This document shows positions 15,573-15,840 of a stretch of 15,840 nt of DNA, one piece after another. Numbering within the stretch: the stretch's first letter is position 1; each line of letters starts with the position of its first letter. The stretch comes from Acidobacteriaceae bacterium (GTDB lineage: Bacteria; Acidobacteriota; Terriglobia; Terriglobales; Acidobacteriaceae), in the NCBI GenBank assembly GCA_031296355.1, contig JARLFX010000447.1:1-15840 (forward strand). The letters are read 5' to 3'. The notes under the pieces are model-generated. The model was not told the DNA's origin and ran no database searches. It worked only from the letters and a program-made list of their open reading frames with translations. A program made the position numbers and the translations under genes.

Positions 15573-15840
15573 ATGCCTTGCGATGCTGAAGAACTACGCC
15601 ACGTCCCGCTCTTCGAACTTCTCGACGACGATGAAGCCCGTATCCTCGCCGCCCAGATTGAAATAACCAGGTTCGCGCCACGCCAGCGCATCTTCAAGTC
15701 AGGTTCTCCCCCCTCGCACGGCTACATCGTCATGTCCGGCAAGGTCCAGGTCACCACCACCGACGAAGATCAGCAGGAAGTCGTCGTCGACGAGCCCACC
15801 CACGGCGATTTCTTCGGCTTCGCCTCCATGTTGCAGGAGA
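15573..15840 (+). CDS. Cyclic-nucleotide-binding-domain protein, N-terminal fragment (runs off right edge)
   Basis: The frame is open from ATG 15573 to the window end (89 codons). The sequence ELRHVPLFELLDDDEARILA, then an IFKSG turn, SHGYIVMSGKVQV and HGDFFGFASML, is the start of a cNMP-binding beta roll. The ribosome site is weak. What follows the domain is not visible; it could be a Crp-type DNA-binding domain or another C-terminal module, for example DUF1003, which is often attached to similar N-termini in this phylum (recollection, not shown here). It lies 117 nt after the Crp/Fnr gene, in the same direction. Confidence 0.85.
   Translation, partial: MPCDAEELRHVPLFELLDDDEARILAAQIEITRFAPRQRIFKSGSPPSHGYIVMSGKVQVTTTDEDQQEVVVDEPTHGDFFGFASMLQE

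Overview
The window looks like a chromosomal segment of an Acidobacteriota member, most likely class Terriglobia. This is inferred from GC-rich coding, a giant secreted protein built of bacterial Ig-like, NHL and MBG repeats with a hydrophobic C-terminus, plant-polysaccharide enzymes, and tandem Crp/Fnr-type proteins. No marker gene fixes the genus.

Left part (1-11055, minus strand) is a pectin/hemicellulose degradation locus. One uninterrupted reading frame runs from an ATG at 9195 off the left edge (at least 3065 codons). It encodes a secreted multidomain pectinase: signal peptide, GH28 polygalacturonase, five Ig-like repeats, an NHL-type propeller region split by a HYDIN/ASPM-like Ig domain, a second such domain, more Ig-like modules, a CE8 pectin methylesterase, Ig-like modules, a 246-bp tandem array of MBG-type repeats and a C-terminal hydrophobic segment cut by the window edge. 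Upstream on the same strand is a GH43 enzyme (arabinofuranosidase/xylosidase type). Together they would demethylate, cleave and debranch pectic polysaccharides outside the cell.

Middle part (11304-12717, minus strand) holds tRNA-Glu(UUC), a LolD/MacB-type ABC ATPase with no permease in view, and a stand-alone CheY-like receiver. A stretch of about 700 bases upstream of the receiver has no convincing gene but several inverted repeats.

Right part: the most interesting element is at 13436-13747 (+). A consensus-like promoter is followed almost at once by a 22-codon ORF with six cysteines. A strong intrinsic terminator comes next, whose left arm can alternatively pair with the last codons of that ORF, and then tRNA-Cys(GCA) as the only downstream same-strand gene. 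The layout fits a cysteine leader-peptide attenuator controlling tRNA-Cys. A UBP-type zinc-finger protein (minus) converges on it. Divergent from that are a small CxxC protein, a Crp/Fnr-family regulator and the start of a second cyclic-nucleotide-binding-domain protein cut by the right edge.
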